Of a DNA stretch of 22,730 bases, positions 1 to 8,300 are shown piece by piece. Source of the stretch: Alphaproteobacteria bacterium UBA685 (lineage in GTDB: Bacteria; Pseudomonadota; Alphaproteobacteria; Puniceispirillales; Puniceispirillaceae). The position numbers were made by a program, and so were the translations under genes. The notes beneath the pieces were generated by a model. The model was not told the DNA's origin. It was given only the letters and a program-made list of their open reading frames with translations, and searched no databases. The stretch spans positions 1 through 22,730 of the forward strand of contig DBMZ01000051.1 of the NCBI GenBank assembly GCA_002299005.1, in the 5' to 3' direction. The first letter of the stretch is position 1, and each line of letters begins with the position of its first letter.

Positions 1-194
1 CCTTGCAAAACCGGCATTAAAGGCAATAAGGCCGCCATCACACCCATCATCGCACAGCCTATGACATTGACGCTGAGCGTGGCGATAAAGTAGGGCACGC
101 CAAACGTAGATTGCGTCATCCAAAGGCCGATGGCATAGCGCAATAGCGCGCCAAAAGCGCCGCCGACTGCCACTGATATGAGGTTTATCATCAT
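1..194 (-). CDS. crcB: Fluoride channel CrcB/FluC, N-terminal 64 codons (cut by window edge)
   Basis: Translating the minus strand from the ATG at 194 gives a hydrophobic protein starting MMINLISVAVGGAFGALLRY and continuing through TLSVNVIGCAMMG. The GGxxGAxxRY motif and the VNxxG motif with its pore-lining Asn are hallmarks of the small dimeric CrcB/Fluc fluoride exporters. These relieve fluoride toxicity at the inner membrane. Two membrane segments are visible; the family is usually about 125 residues, so half is missing off the window. The ATG overlaps the TGA of the upstream gene (ATGA, 194-191), implying translational coupling. I see no fluoride riboswitch just upstream, as expected for an internal operon gene. 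Confidence 0.88.
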   Translation of the reverse strand, partial: MMINLISVAVGGAFGALLRYAIGLWMTQSTFGVPYFIATLSVNVIGCAMMGVMAALLPLMPVLQ

Positions 195-1075
195 GGGGCG
201 GTTTTATCTGATTCTAGTCCAAAAATCCACCCCTCACGAGACGCTTGCGCCGGAACCTGCCAGAATGCTGACTGGGCGGCAAAAAACCGCAAAGCAGCCG
301 CCGATATCAACGCATCTGCATCATCATTATCAGGGCCAGCGGCGACAAAATCATCAGCCACAGACGCGCTTTGATAAAAGGCCAACGCCTTATTCAGATT
401 GCCAATTTCCGCCTGCGCGCCGTTCACAGGCGTAATGCCAGCCTTTTTAAAATAATAGGACGGGAAAATCTCAACCAAATGCAGATTGGCACTCTTATCT
501 TGCATAAAGGGCCAGATAACCGCTTGGCTGTGCAGATGATGACATAGACGCATCCCCGCAAGAGAACCTGTCCCCACCCCCGCAGGGCCGACACAATTAA
601 AGGTCGGGCTTGGTGACTTTACCGCACTTGCCACCTGTTCTGTGAGACGTCTGCGCGAGGCAAAGCGCGCCCCCTTGCGCCCCGACGGTGCGTTATAATA
701 AGGGCCATAATCGGGATGATCCCAAATTAGACCGCCATAAAAATCAGGCGCAGGTGCGTTTACCGCCTCCACCATCGCCCAAAGATCTAGCGCTGAACTT
801 GGCTGTTTATCCGCCGGCAAATCGGGGAAATAATGCCCCTTATCATCTATGGGATAGGCAAAGGCAAAATCGATACCCGCTAGCACGCGTTGCGCGCTAG
901 ACAGGCTGACAAGCGTCTTAGCGACATCCGCGCGCGAGAAATAGGGCTTGCCATCTGGCGGTGATAATTTAACCGGCACGCCTGCCCCTTTCTTGCAAGC
1001 AAACAGGGCGATGCCCTTATGACGCGCGCCTTTTGCGCCTGACCAATCTATCCCGACAAAGAGATCAAACGTCAT
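191..1075 (-). CDS. DUF429-like predicted RNase H-fold protein
   Basis: The 294-residue protein opens with GIDWSGAKG (Asp10 at the end of the first beta strand), has AGIDFAF (Asp69), VEIFPSYYF (Glu202) and DDADALISAAALRF (Asp254) near the C-terminus. This spacing of acidic residues matches the RNase H/RuvC-like fold of DUF429 proteins, predicted nucleases of unknown substrate. The start is fixed by an ATGA overlap with the end of rarA (1075-1072), and its stop overlaps crcB the same way, so it is the middle cistron of a coupled three-gene unit. Pairing with rarA suggests, without proving, a DNA-maintenance role. No signal peptide or membrane segment is seen. Confidence 0.75.
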   Translation of the reverse strand: MTFDLFVGIDWSGAKGARHKGIALFACKKGAGVPVKLSPPDGKPYFSRADVAKTLVSLSSAQRVLAGIDFAFAYPIDDKGHYFPDLPADKQPSSALDLWAMVEAVNAPAPDFYGGLIWDHPDYGPYYNAPSGRKGARFASRRRLTEQVASAVKSPSPTFNCVGPAGVGTGSLAGMRLCHHLHSQAVIWPFMQDKSANLHLVEIFPSYYFKKAGITPVNGAQAEIGNLNKALAFYQSASVADDFVAAGPDNDDADALISAAALRFFAAQSAFWQVPAQASREGWIFGLESDKTAP

Positions 1076-2349
1076 TTAGCGTCACGCAATTTCTGCCAAT
1101 AGGCGAGCCGCTTTTGGATTTCCCGCTCAAACCCGATTTCCTTTGGCTGGTAATAACGCTCTGGTGCCATCTCATCTGGAAAGCAATTCTGGCCTGAAAA
1201 ACCGTCCTTCGCATCATGGTCATAGGCATAGCCCTTGCCATAGCCCATCTCTTTCATCAGACCTGTTGGCGCATTGAGCAAATGTTTGGGCGGCGGCACA
1301 GCGCCTGTCTTATGGGCAGAGAGTGCGGCTTGCTTTGCGGCCACATAGGCGGCGTTTGATTTTGGCGCAGTCGCAAGATAAATAACCGCCTGCACCAATG
1401 CCAAATCCCCCTCAGGACTGCCAAGGCGCTCAAAAGATTGCCACGCGCTAAGGGTATGGGTCAGCGCTTGCGGGTCTGCCAGCCCGATATCCTCAGAGGC
1501 AAAGCGCAACAGACGTCTTGCCACATAGCGCGGATCTTCGCCCGCCGCCATCATACGCGCAAACCAATAAAGCGCGGCATCACAATCAGACGCGCGCAAA
1601 GATTTATGAAGCGCCGAAATAAGGTTGAAATGCTCATCCCCTGCTTTGTCATAATTCAGCGCCTTTTTGGTCAGAAAACTGGCCAGCGCCTGTGGTGAAA
1701 GCAAGGTATTTTGATCAGGGCGTGAGGCGATTTTCTCAACCATATTCAAAAGATAGCGCCCATCCCCATCTGCCATCTCAACCAGCGCCTCGCGCGCCTC
1801 TGGCAATAGGGGCAAGGCCACCTCTAGCACAGCTTCCGCACGCGCCAGAATCTTGCCAAGCGCGTCCTTATCCAACAAGGTGAGCGGCAAAACCTGCACG
1901 CGTGATAGCAACGCCGCATTCAAGGCAAAGGACGGGTTTTCAGTCGTCGCCCCAATCAGCCTGACAATGCCCTTTTCAACCGCTGGCAAGAGCGCATCTT
2001 GCTGGGCTTTGTTAAAGCGATGTATCTCGTCAATAAAGACAAGGGTGCGCTGATTGGTGGCAAATCGTTCTTCGGCCGCTTGAAAGAGCCGGCGGACATC
2101 TGCCACCCCGTCAAGCACGGCGGAGAGCACTTCGAAATGGTCACCTGCCATCGCGCCAATAATATGGGCAAAGGTTGTTTTACCGGTACCGGGCGGCCCC
2201 CATAGGATGAGTGAGCCTGTCCTGATGCTGGCTTCATCGAGGGCGAGTAAGGCTTGCTGGCCAAAAAACGCATCCAATGTGCGCGGGCGCAAGCGTTCTG
2301 CCAAGGGAACAGCATTCGGGGGCGGTGATGTAAATAATCCCTCATTCAT
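1072..2349 (-). CDS. rarA: Replication-associated recombination protein A (AAA+ ATPase RarA/MgsA)
   Basis: RarA is a cytoplasmic clamp-loader-like AAA+ ATPase (WRNIP1/Mgs1 family) acting at stalled replication forks. Numbered from the ATG at 2349, the 425-residue protein has the family's N-terminal PLAERLRPRTLDAFFGQ (15-31), Walker A GPPGTGKT (51-58), Walker B LVFIDE (103-108), sensor 1 GATTENPS (133-140) and an SR arginine finger (149-150). The C-terminal tetramerisation region with GAVPPPKHLLNAP and the YxYDHD motif follows. A longer reading from an ATG at 2382 adds 11 residues, but that codon lies inside the terminator stem, has no ribosome site and does not fit the family. The start at 2349 has only a weak Shine-Dalgarno. 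Confidence 0.96.
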   Translation of the reverse strand: MNEGLFTSPPPNAVPLAERLRPRTLDAFFGQQALLALDEASIRTGSLILWGPPGTGKTTFAHIIGAMAGDHFEVLSAVLDGVADVRRLFQAAEERFATNQRTLVFIDEIHRFNKAQQDALLPAVEKGIVRLIGATTENPSFALNAALLSRVQVLPLTLLDKDALGKILARAEAVLEVALPLLPEAREALVEMADGDGRYLLNMVEKIASRPDQNTLLSPQALASFLTKKALNYDKAGDEHFNLISALHKSLRASDCDAALYWFARMMAAGEDPRYVARRLLRFASEDIGLADPQALTHTLSAWQSFERLGSPEGDLALVQAVIYLATAPKSNAAYVAAKQAALSAHKTGAVPPPKHLLNAPTGLMKEMGYGKGYAYDHDAKDGFSGQNCFPDEMAPERYYQPKEIGFEREIQKRLAYWQKLRDAK

Positions 2350-2370
2350 GGCGCCGAGCGTACCAGAAAA

Positions 2371-2405
2371 CAAAAAACCCATCTAGCATATAGATGGGTT
2401 TTTTT
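2371..2405 (-). terminator. Intrinsic terminator after the cadherin-RTX gene
   Basis: A perfect 14-bp stem (2372-2385 with 2391-2404) encloses a 5-base loop. It has the GC core CCCATCTA/TAGATGGG and A/T arms, so it would also work on the plus strand. On the minus strand it ends in GGGTTTTTTG. It ends transcription of the gene stopping at 2427, and lies only 22 bases before the rarA start. Confidence 0.85.
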
Positions 2406-2409
2406 CATG

Positions 2410-2418
2410 ATTATATCA
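2410..2418 (-). promoter_or_regulatory. Extended -10 promoter candidate for rarA
   Basis: The minus strand reads TGATATAAT, an exact TGnTATAAT extended -10, in the gap between the stop codon of the upstream gene and the terminator. No good -35 is present at 16-18 bp, which is common for extended -10 promoters. Transcription would start around 2403-2400, at the foot of the terminator hairpin. It is the only plausible promoter just ahead of rarA. Confidence 0.45.
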
Positions 2419-2426
2419 GATGAATT

Positions 2427-3926
2427 CTAGAGCAATGTAATGCCGCCCGGGCTGGTATCGATTGTGATATCAAACTGATTTTCCGGAAGGAAATATTGAA
2501 GCAATACAGATAAGTCAGATTGCGCCGTATCAGCGATGGCTGCTTGTAAGGCCGCCGCATCTGAGCCTTGGATATTCGCCGCCAAATTCACCGTCAGCAT
2601 CACCCCATCCTCATCGGTCAGCGTAAAGCCGGTATAATCGGAACCATCCGTCAAGAACGTAACGTTGAGACCTGTCGCATCCGCAAGCTCAGCACGTGCA
2701 CCCAAACCGCGTTCATTGGCATCCACAAATAACAGCCTGTCGGTCGTATGCTCGTAGGCGTTAATCACATCCGCCCCATCAAATAGGGTGACTTTCTTAT
2801 TTTCGCTATCGCTTTCAATAAGATAGATCATCGTCTGCGAACCAGTGGCCAGCGTGATAGTGTCAGCACCCTTGCCGCCATCAAGCACATCATCACCTGC
2901 CCCGCCAGAAAGCACATCATTCCCCGCACCGCCATTCACCACATCTGTGCCCCCATTGGCATAGATCACATCATCACCGCCAAGCGCATTGACCGTATCA
3001 TTGCCAGCGCCATTTGGATTGATGACATCGGTCAAATCTGTGCCGTAAATCACATCATCACCAGCTGTGCCAGAGATAATGGATTGCTGAATAGCGATGT
3101 TATCACCAAAGATATTCTCTAACTTTGTCAGATCGGCAATCTGGCGAGAGGCCCCATCATCGGTGGCAACGACCTCAAATAATGTGCTAGCTGTGCCATT
3201 TACGGTGATGGTAAAGTCACTGGCCTCAAAGCGCGCTGTGTTATCAGGGTCGCTTGCCGTCAGCTTAACCGTAGACAGAAAGTCATTTGGCGCATCATCA
3301 AGCTCTAGATAGAGCGCGTTTCGACCTTCAATGCGCGCAAGTATCGGTGCCTCGCTAACATTGGCGACGATGATTTTGACCACATGTATTTGCGTAACGC
3401 CCGTATCAACGGTTGCCCGCGCCACCAGCGTGATATCTGGTAGCTCACCATCATCGCCAAGACGCGCCTCATAATCAAAGCCATCGCCCGTATAAGAAAT
3501 AAGCCCTGAGGTCGCATCAATGGCAAAATCGCTTGGGACAGTGCCGGCGAGCGTCTCAAGGCTATAGCTTATGCCGCCCTCTCCGCTGTAGGTCGCAACG
3601 ACAGAGCCAAGGCTGATAGCACTTAAGGAGCCATCGCGGTTTTCATCAATCGTAAAGCTATAGGCGGTGGTTGCTGGCAGGGAAAATTCAGGCTTGATAA
3701 GCAGGTTCCCACCATGCTGTTGAGGCGCGCTTTGACCATCATACGGCTCAAGGGCGGCCACATAATGACGCACATTCCTGCCATCATAAAGCACCACCCC
3801 TTCTGCGCTCAACCGGTCAACCCCAATTGGTCGAGGCGATACCCCTGACGGGATAAAGTACCAAAAAAAGCTATCTTTGATTGTACCAAAGGATAAATAT
3901 TGAACTGTATCAAACAAATATGCCAT
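2427..3926 (-). CDS. Cadherin-like and RTX repeat protein, predicted type I secreted
   Basis: A 499-residue acidic protein with no signal peptide. Residues about 88-194 look like a cadherin-type domain, with YSFTIDEN, ATSGLISYTGDGFDYE and a closing VANVSEAP strand. Residues about 286-359 hold tandem hemolysin-type calcium-binding nonapeptides (GGAGNDVLS, GGAGDDVLD, GGKGADTIT). The tail of about 140 residues has few positive charges and ends in hydrophobic residues, as in type I secretion substrates. The first 80 residues are unrecognised. The function is unknown; adhesion or a surface-layer role is possible. The ATG at 3926 is preferred over a TTG three bases upstream; AGGGGC lies about 10 bases before it. 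It is a single-gene unit with its own terminator at 2371-2405. Confidence 0.8.
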   Translation of the reverse strand: MAYLFDTVQYLSFGTIKDSFFWYFIPSGVSPRPIGVDRLSAEGVVLYDGRNVRHYVAALEPYDGQSAPQQHGGNLLIKPEFSLPATTAYSFTIDENRDGSLSAISLGSVVATYSGEGGISYSLETLAGTVPSDFAIDATSGLISYTGDGFDYEARLGDDGELPDITLVARATVDTGVTQIHVVKIIVANVSEAPILARIEGRNALYLELDDAPNDFLSTVKLTASDPDNTARFEASDFTITVNGTASTLFEVVATDDGASRQIADLTKLENIFGDNIAIQQSIISGTAGDDVIYGTDLTDVINPNGAGNDTVNALGGDDVIYANGGTDVVNGGAGNDVLSGGAGDDVLDGGKGADTITLATGSQTMIYLIESDSENKKVTLFDGADVINAYEHTTDRLLFVDANERGLGARAELADATGLNVTFLTDGSDYTGFTLTDEDGVMLTVNLAANIQGSDAAALQAAIADTAQSDLSVLLQYFLPENQFDITIDTSPGGITLL

Positions 3927-3961
3927 CAATTTTATGCCCCTATAAAATAAACCCCCTTAAT

Positions 3962-3989
3962 TTATTAGGCAGTTAATAAACCAGATCAA
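3962..3989 (-). promoter_or_regulatory. Weak promoter candidate for the cadherin-RTX gene
   Basis: The minus strand has TTGATC (3989-3984), a 16-bp spacer and TAATAA (3967-3962), giving a leader of about 30 bases. It is the best sigma70-like pair in the 208-base gap upstream of 3926, but matches are partial and the region is AT-rich, so chance is likely. Confidence 0.25.
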
Positions 3990-4061
3990 CTGGACAAATT
4001 CGTTAATTCACCTGATCTAGATTGAAAGGCCATACCGCATGGGCAGGCTTTGTATGATACG

Positions 4062-4096
4062 AAAAATAAAAACCCGCCACAAAGGACGGGGTTTTA
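4062..4096 (-). terminator. Intrinsic terminator after the iron-binding protein gene
   Basis: On the minus strand AAAACCC pairs with GGGTTTT around an inner GTCC/GGCG-type stem with one bulged C and one G-U pair. The hairpin is followed by TTTTTATTTTT. It sits about 40 bases past the stop at 4135. The remainder of the 3927-4134 gap holds only the weak promoter candidate noted above. Confidence 0.8.
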
Positions 4097-4134
4097 TATA
4101 GATTAGATAATAGAGCTAAAGCCTTCGTGAGTAT

Positions 4135-5139
4135 CTACCAGCCCACGCGGTCAATGATCATCTGGGCTTTCATCGCATTTTGTGCCAGCGCCTCAATCGG
4201 CAACTCATCTGCCTTGAGAGCCCCAAACCCTGGCAAGCCTGAAGGACCCTTATGGCTATCTGTCACTGAATATTCATAATTGATCGCCGCATAAAGATCT
4301 TGTGCTTCGTCTGAGACAAGATATTCAAGCAACGCCTGCGCATTACCAGCGTTCGGCGCATATTTTGCGATACCACCGCCTGTGATATTAATATGCGCGC
4401 CTCTATCGCCTTGGTTTGGCAAGACAACATTCAACGCCGCCGCCCATGCTTTTTGTTCTGGCTCCTCATCATTATCAACCATCTTGCCATAATAATAATG
4501 GTTCATAATGGCGACATCACATTCACCTGCATAAATCGCCTTGGCCTGCGCTCTGTCATTACCTTGCGGTTTGCGCGCAAGATTAGCAACCAGCCCCTCA
4601 GCCCAAGCCTGTGCGGCCTCTTCCCCATGATGCGCGATCAGGCTTGCCAATAAAGCGCGGTTATAAACATGAGAGCCTTTGCGCGTACAAATCCGGCCTT
4701 CCCATTCAGGATTTGCCAAATCTTCGATGCGCTTAATCGCCCCTTCTGGCACACGATCTTTGTGGGTGACGATAATGCGTGTCCGCTTTGATAGGCCAAA
4801 CCATGTGTCATCTGATGCGCGCAAATTAGCCGGAATAGCTTTCATTAACACATCTGATGACGCCGGCTGGAACAGGCCAAGCTCCGCATATTCAGACAGG
4901 CGCGCAATATCCACCGTTAGCACCAAATCAGCCGGGCTTGCCGGCCCTTCTGCCGCAAGACGTTGGGCAAGGCCTTGTGAGGCAAAGACCACATTTGTCT
5001 CAATGCCTGTCTTGGCCGTAAAAGCTGTCAGAAATGGCGCTAGCAAGACGCGCTGGCGATGCGAATAGATATTTACCTCAGATGCTTGTGCAAGCGGCGC
5101 AAGAAGCGAGAATAGGACAGATAAAAGGACAAAGCGCAT
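4135..5139 (-). CDS. Periplasmic ferric-iron ABC transporter substrate-binding protein (FbpA/FutA family)
   Basis: The 334-residue protein has a clear signal peptide (MRFVLLSVLFSLLAPLAQA, cut before Ser20). It then follows the ferric-binding FbpA/FutA/AfuA pattern: VNIYSHRQ (Tyr25, His27), SPADLVLTVDIARLSE, RICTRKGSHVYN (Tyr159), NLARKPQGNDRAQAKAIY and NHYYYGKM (Tyr215-217). These tyrosines match the positions that bind Fe(III) in the family. It should capture ferric iron in the periplasm for an inner-membrane FbpB/FbpC-type transporter. No permease or ATPase gene adjoins it, so it must share one encoded elsewhere. It is monocistronic, with its own promoter, a candidate Fur site and a terminator. 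Specificity for iron over other ligands is inferred from homology. Confidence 0.93.
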   Translation of the reverse strand: MRFVLLSVLFSLLAPLAQASEVNIYSHRQRVLLAPFLTAFTAKTGIETNVVFASQGLAQRLAAEGPASPADLVLTVDIARLSEYAELGLFQPASSDVLMKAIPANLRASDDTWFGLSKRTRIIVTHKDRVPEGAIKRIEDLANPEWEGRICTRKGSHVYNRALLASLIAHHGEEAAQAWAEGLVANLARKPQGNDRAQAKAIYAGECDVAIMNHYYYGKMVDNDEEPEQKAWAAALNVVLPNQGDRGAHINITGGGIAKYAPNAGNAQALLEYLVSDEAQDLYAAINYEYSVTDSHKGPSGLPGFGALKADELPIEALAQNAMKAQMIIDRVGW

Positions 5140-5171
5140 ACGACTACTTTCAATTCGCTATAGATGGGCGT

Positions 5172-5200
5172 CTTATATCAGGAGAGAGGTGATATTGCAA
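5172..5200 (-). promoter_or_regulatory. Sigma70-type promoter of the iron-binding protein gene
   Basis: The minus strand reads TTGCAA (-35, 5200-5195), a 17-bp spacer and TATAAG (-10, 5177-5172), 33 bases before the ATG at 5139. The -35 hexamer lies inside the candidate Fur box. Confidence 0.65.
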
Positions 5201-5217
5201 CTCATTCTCAATTGCAA
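5195..5217. promoter_or_regulatory. Candidate Fur-type iron operator
   Basis: The 23-base site has TTGCAA at both ends around CTCATTCTCAA. On the minus strand its core is TTGAGAATGAG, rich in the GAGAAT/GATAAT-like hexamers that Fur-family repressors bind. It covers the -35 of the iron-binding protein gene, so an iron-loaded repressor would block RNA polymerase. Alphaproteobacteria also use Irr and RirA; which regulator acts here is not decided by sequence. Confidence 0.5.
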
Positions 5218-5224
5218 AAGTGAG

Positions 5225-5257
5225 AAAAAAGGGCCCTTCTATATGGAAGAGCCCTTT
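5225..5257 (-). terminator. Intrinsic terminator after the large RTX gene
   Basis: On the minus strand AAAGGGCTCTTC pairs with GAAGGGCCCTTT around a 6-base loop (12 bp, one G-U pair), followed by six T. It lies about 50 bases past the stop at 5306. It is close in sequence to the terminator after rplQ. Confidence 0.88.
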
Positions 5258-5305
5258 CGTAAAGGTAGGATTTACTATGATTTAGGGACCGGCTTTACCG
5301 TGCCC

Positions 5306-8300
5306 TTACACCATATCGACCATTGGGATATGGTCACCAGCAAAATCATCGACAGAGATATCAGACACCCCTTCAAGGAAGGCGAAATTCACCGTTGAAT
5401 TGCCGACATTTGTGGTTAGTGCCACACCAGACACACCATTCATTGTGGTCTCAACAGCTGTCACAACATTATCTTCGCCCAAATGCGCGCTTGATAATTT
5501 GATCATATCAGAGCCTTGCTTGAAATCTTTGATGATATCAGTGGCAATATCTGAGAGATCTTTGACGCGTGATAGATCGAACAAATCATTGCCCTCACCA
5601 CCAATAAGGACGTTCCCATCATTCTCTGAGATCAAAACGTCATTACCGGCGCCGCCATCAAGCGTATCTTGGCCCTCACCGCCCTTAAGACGGTCATAGC
5701 CTGCGCCACCCATCAGAACGTTGTTTTGCGCATCACCGACCAAAATATCGTTATGTGCTGAGCCTTCTAGGTTCTCAATCTCGATAAGTTTATCGCCTTT
5801 GGCATCACCGCGCACCGCTGTGCCCTTGCCAAGATTGACGATCACACCAGATGACGAGCCCTCGTAGGATGCGGTATCAGAGCCTTCACCACCAACGATG
5901 ATATCAGCGCCGGCACCACCTTCGATTGTGTCGTCACCCTTACCACCTGTGATAATGTTCGCACTGCCATCACCAACAAGATGGTCATTATGGTCAGAAC
6001 CTTTAAGATCTTCAATGCTTGAGAACATATCACCTGTGGCATCACCGCCAGAGGCTTCACCTGTGGCAAGGTTGACTGAAACAGCCGCATCAGAGCTTTC
6101 ATAAGAGGCTGTATCACGACCACTGCCACCGATAAGCTTATCAGCGCCGCCCAAACCTTCGAGCACGTCATTACCCTTACCACCAACAAGCGTGTTCTCG
6201 CCGGCTGTTAGCTGTTTGCCACGCCATGAAACCTCATCAGAGCCGCGCAATTCATCATCAAATTTTGAGCCTTTAATATTCTCAATACCTGATAGGATAT
6301 CGCCTTCAGCATGACCGCCAGCGCCGTCTTGCTTGCCGCGCCCGCTTGCCCCTTTGGCTTGCAGTGACAGATCAACTTTTACACCTTCATTTGAATAGTG
6401 ATAATCAACCGTATCAGAGCCAGCACCACCAGAAAGGTCATCGCCGCCAACAGCACCAGATAGGATATCGTCACCCTTGCCACCTGACAGGCTGTTTACT
6501 TCACCGCTACCACGCAATTCATCATTGAAGTTTGAACCAACAACATTCTCAACATTGACGACTGTATCGCCAGCTGCCTCACCGCCTCTGGCTTTGCCAT
6601 TGGTCAGGTTCACATAGACACCCGCATCAGAAGAGGCATAAGAGACTGTATCGCGCCCCTCGCCACCATCAATCATATCAGCGCCACTACCGCCAACAAT
6701 GAAAGTGTTCTCAACGCCGCCTGTGAGCGTATCATCGCCCTCACCGCCATAAAGCCTGACAACATGACCAGCAATGCCATTCTCAACGGTAATCGTATCA
6801 TTACCCTCATCACCATAGGCAAAACCGCCTTGGATTGTCAGCGTATCATTACCGCCCTTACCATGAAGTGAATCTGTGCCGCCATTGCCGTGAATAACAT
6901 CATTGCCTTCAGTGCCACGCATCACATCAGTGTGCTTAGAGCCTTCATATTTCTCGATAGACTCAAACGTATCACCAACCGCATCGCCGATGTTTTTAGA
7001 GCTATCTGAAAGGTCAAGCACCACACCGCGCTCACTGTCACCGTAAGAGGCTGTATCTGTGCCCTCGCCGCCAATAATCTTATCAGCGCCAGCGCCGCCC
7101 ATCAGCGTATCATTACCAGCACCACCAGACAGCGTATCATCGCCGCCCTTGCCGCGCAGGATATCATCACCGCCCAAACCATCTAGCTTGTTGCTCGCGT
7201 CAGAGCCTGAGACTTCATCAGCAAATTCTGTGGCTGTTAGATGCTCAACACCGACGATGACATCTTCTGAGCCATCAGCTTTGGTAAATGTTGTGGCTTT
7301 CGTGTCAAAAAGGTCACCTTTAATGGCTGAACCATAGTCGCTGTAATCCACATGGTCATTGGCACCCTTGCCGCCATTATAGTAATCATAACCCTCAGAG
7401 GCGATAAACTCGTCATCACCGTCTCTGCCATAGAAGCGGTTATGCGCATCATTACCAGTGAATTTATCATCCTTTGATGAGCCAACAGCCCCTTCGATGC
7501 TGATCAAAGTGTCACCTTCAGCGTCACCGCCCTTGCCCTTGCCTGCTGCAAGGTCAATTTCAACAGCCTCACTTGAGTCTACATAATAGGCTGTATCTGC
7601 GCTAGCACCACCATCCAATGTATCAGCGCCTGCACCACCTGTCAGACCATCACGGTTAGCACCGCCTGTTAGTGTATCATCACCCGCACCACCATAAAGG
7701 CTTGCGCTTAATGTTGTGCCTTCTGAGTTGACTGTGATGGTATCATTACCTTCACCACCATAGGCCTCACCAGCTTGCAATTGAATCGTATCATTACCGC
7801 CATAGCCATTGATTGTATCACGACCTGTGATGCCATCAATGTGGTTGTCTTCCTCATCACCTTTGATTGAATCAAAGCCCTCAGAGCCGCGATGGAACTG
7901 TTCTGTTTCAACGCTGTCATCAAGGCGCGCAATAAAAGCATCGAGGCCTCTTGGCGCATCTGCGCCAAGACCAAAAGAAAACGCGCTGTCTGCATATTCA
8001 AAATGCATGTCAAACGTCGCACCAGCCGGTGTCGCAAAGGTCAATGTCAGCGTTGTATGATCAACCGATGACGCCTTTGTATATTCTGTGACAGACGCTT
8101 CTGTGAGCGATAGCCCATCGGCAAATTGTACCGCATTATAGATAGAGGAGGCCTGTGCCTCTGCAAATTCATAGGTGCCTGTTGGTGAGAAGTCACTCTC
8201 TACGATAAATGTCGCTGAGATAGTGTTCAAATAAGCTGGGCGCGCGACAGATTGTGACGCGGCATTCAGGATAACAGGCATATCGGCAATCGCTTCGCCT

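Noticed and set aside
191..435. Plus-strand 85-codon reading frame at 178-435
   Set aside because: It is antisense to the DUF429-like gene, is proline/histidine/glutamine-rich as expected of a shadow frame, and has no ribosome site.
2350..2382. Upstream ATG extension of rarA
   Set aside because: The codon lies in the 3' arm of the terminator hairpin, has no Shine-Dalgarno and adds 11 residues outside the family alignment.
3984..4010. Inverted repeat AGATCA / TGATCT upstream of the cadherin-RTX gene as an operator
   Set aside because: Only 6-7 matching bases with a wide spacer in AT-rich DNA; not distinguishable from chance.
5189..5398. Plus-strand 69-codon reading frame across the RTX terminator
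   Set aside because: It runs through the Fur-like site, the terminator hairpin and the antisense end of the RTX gene; no independent support.
5400..8060. Regular repeated plus-strand motifs (atcatcacc-like, gccaccg-like) resembling a repeat array or CRISPR
   Set aside because: They are the complement of RTX glycine-aspartate codons. Spacing follows the nonapeptides and there are no identical repeats with unique spacers.
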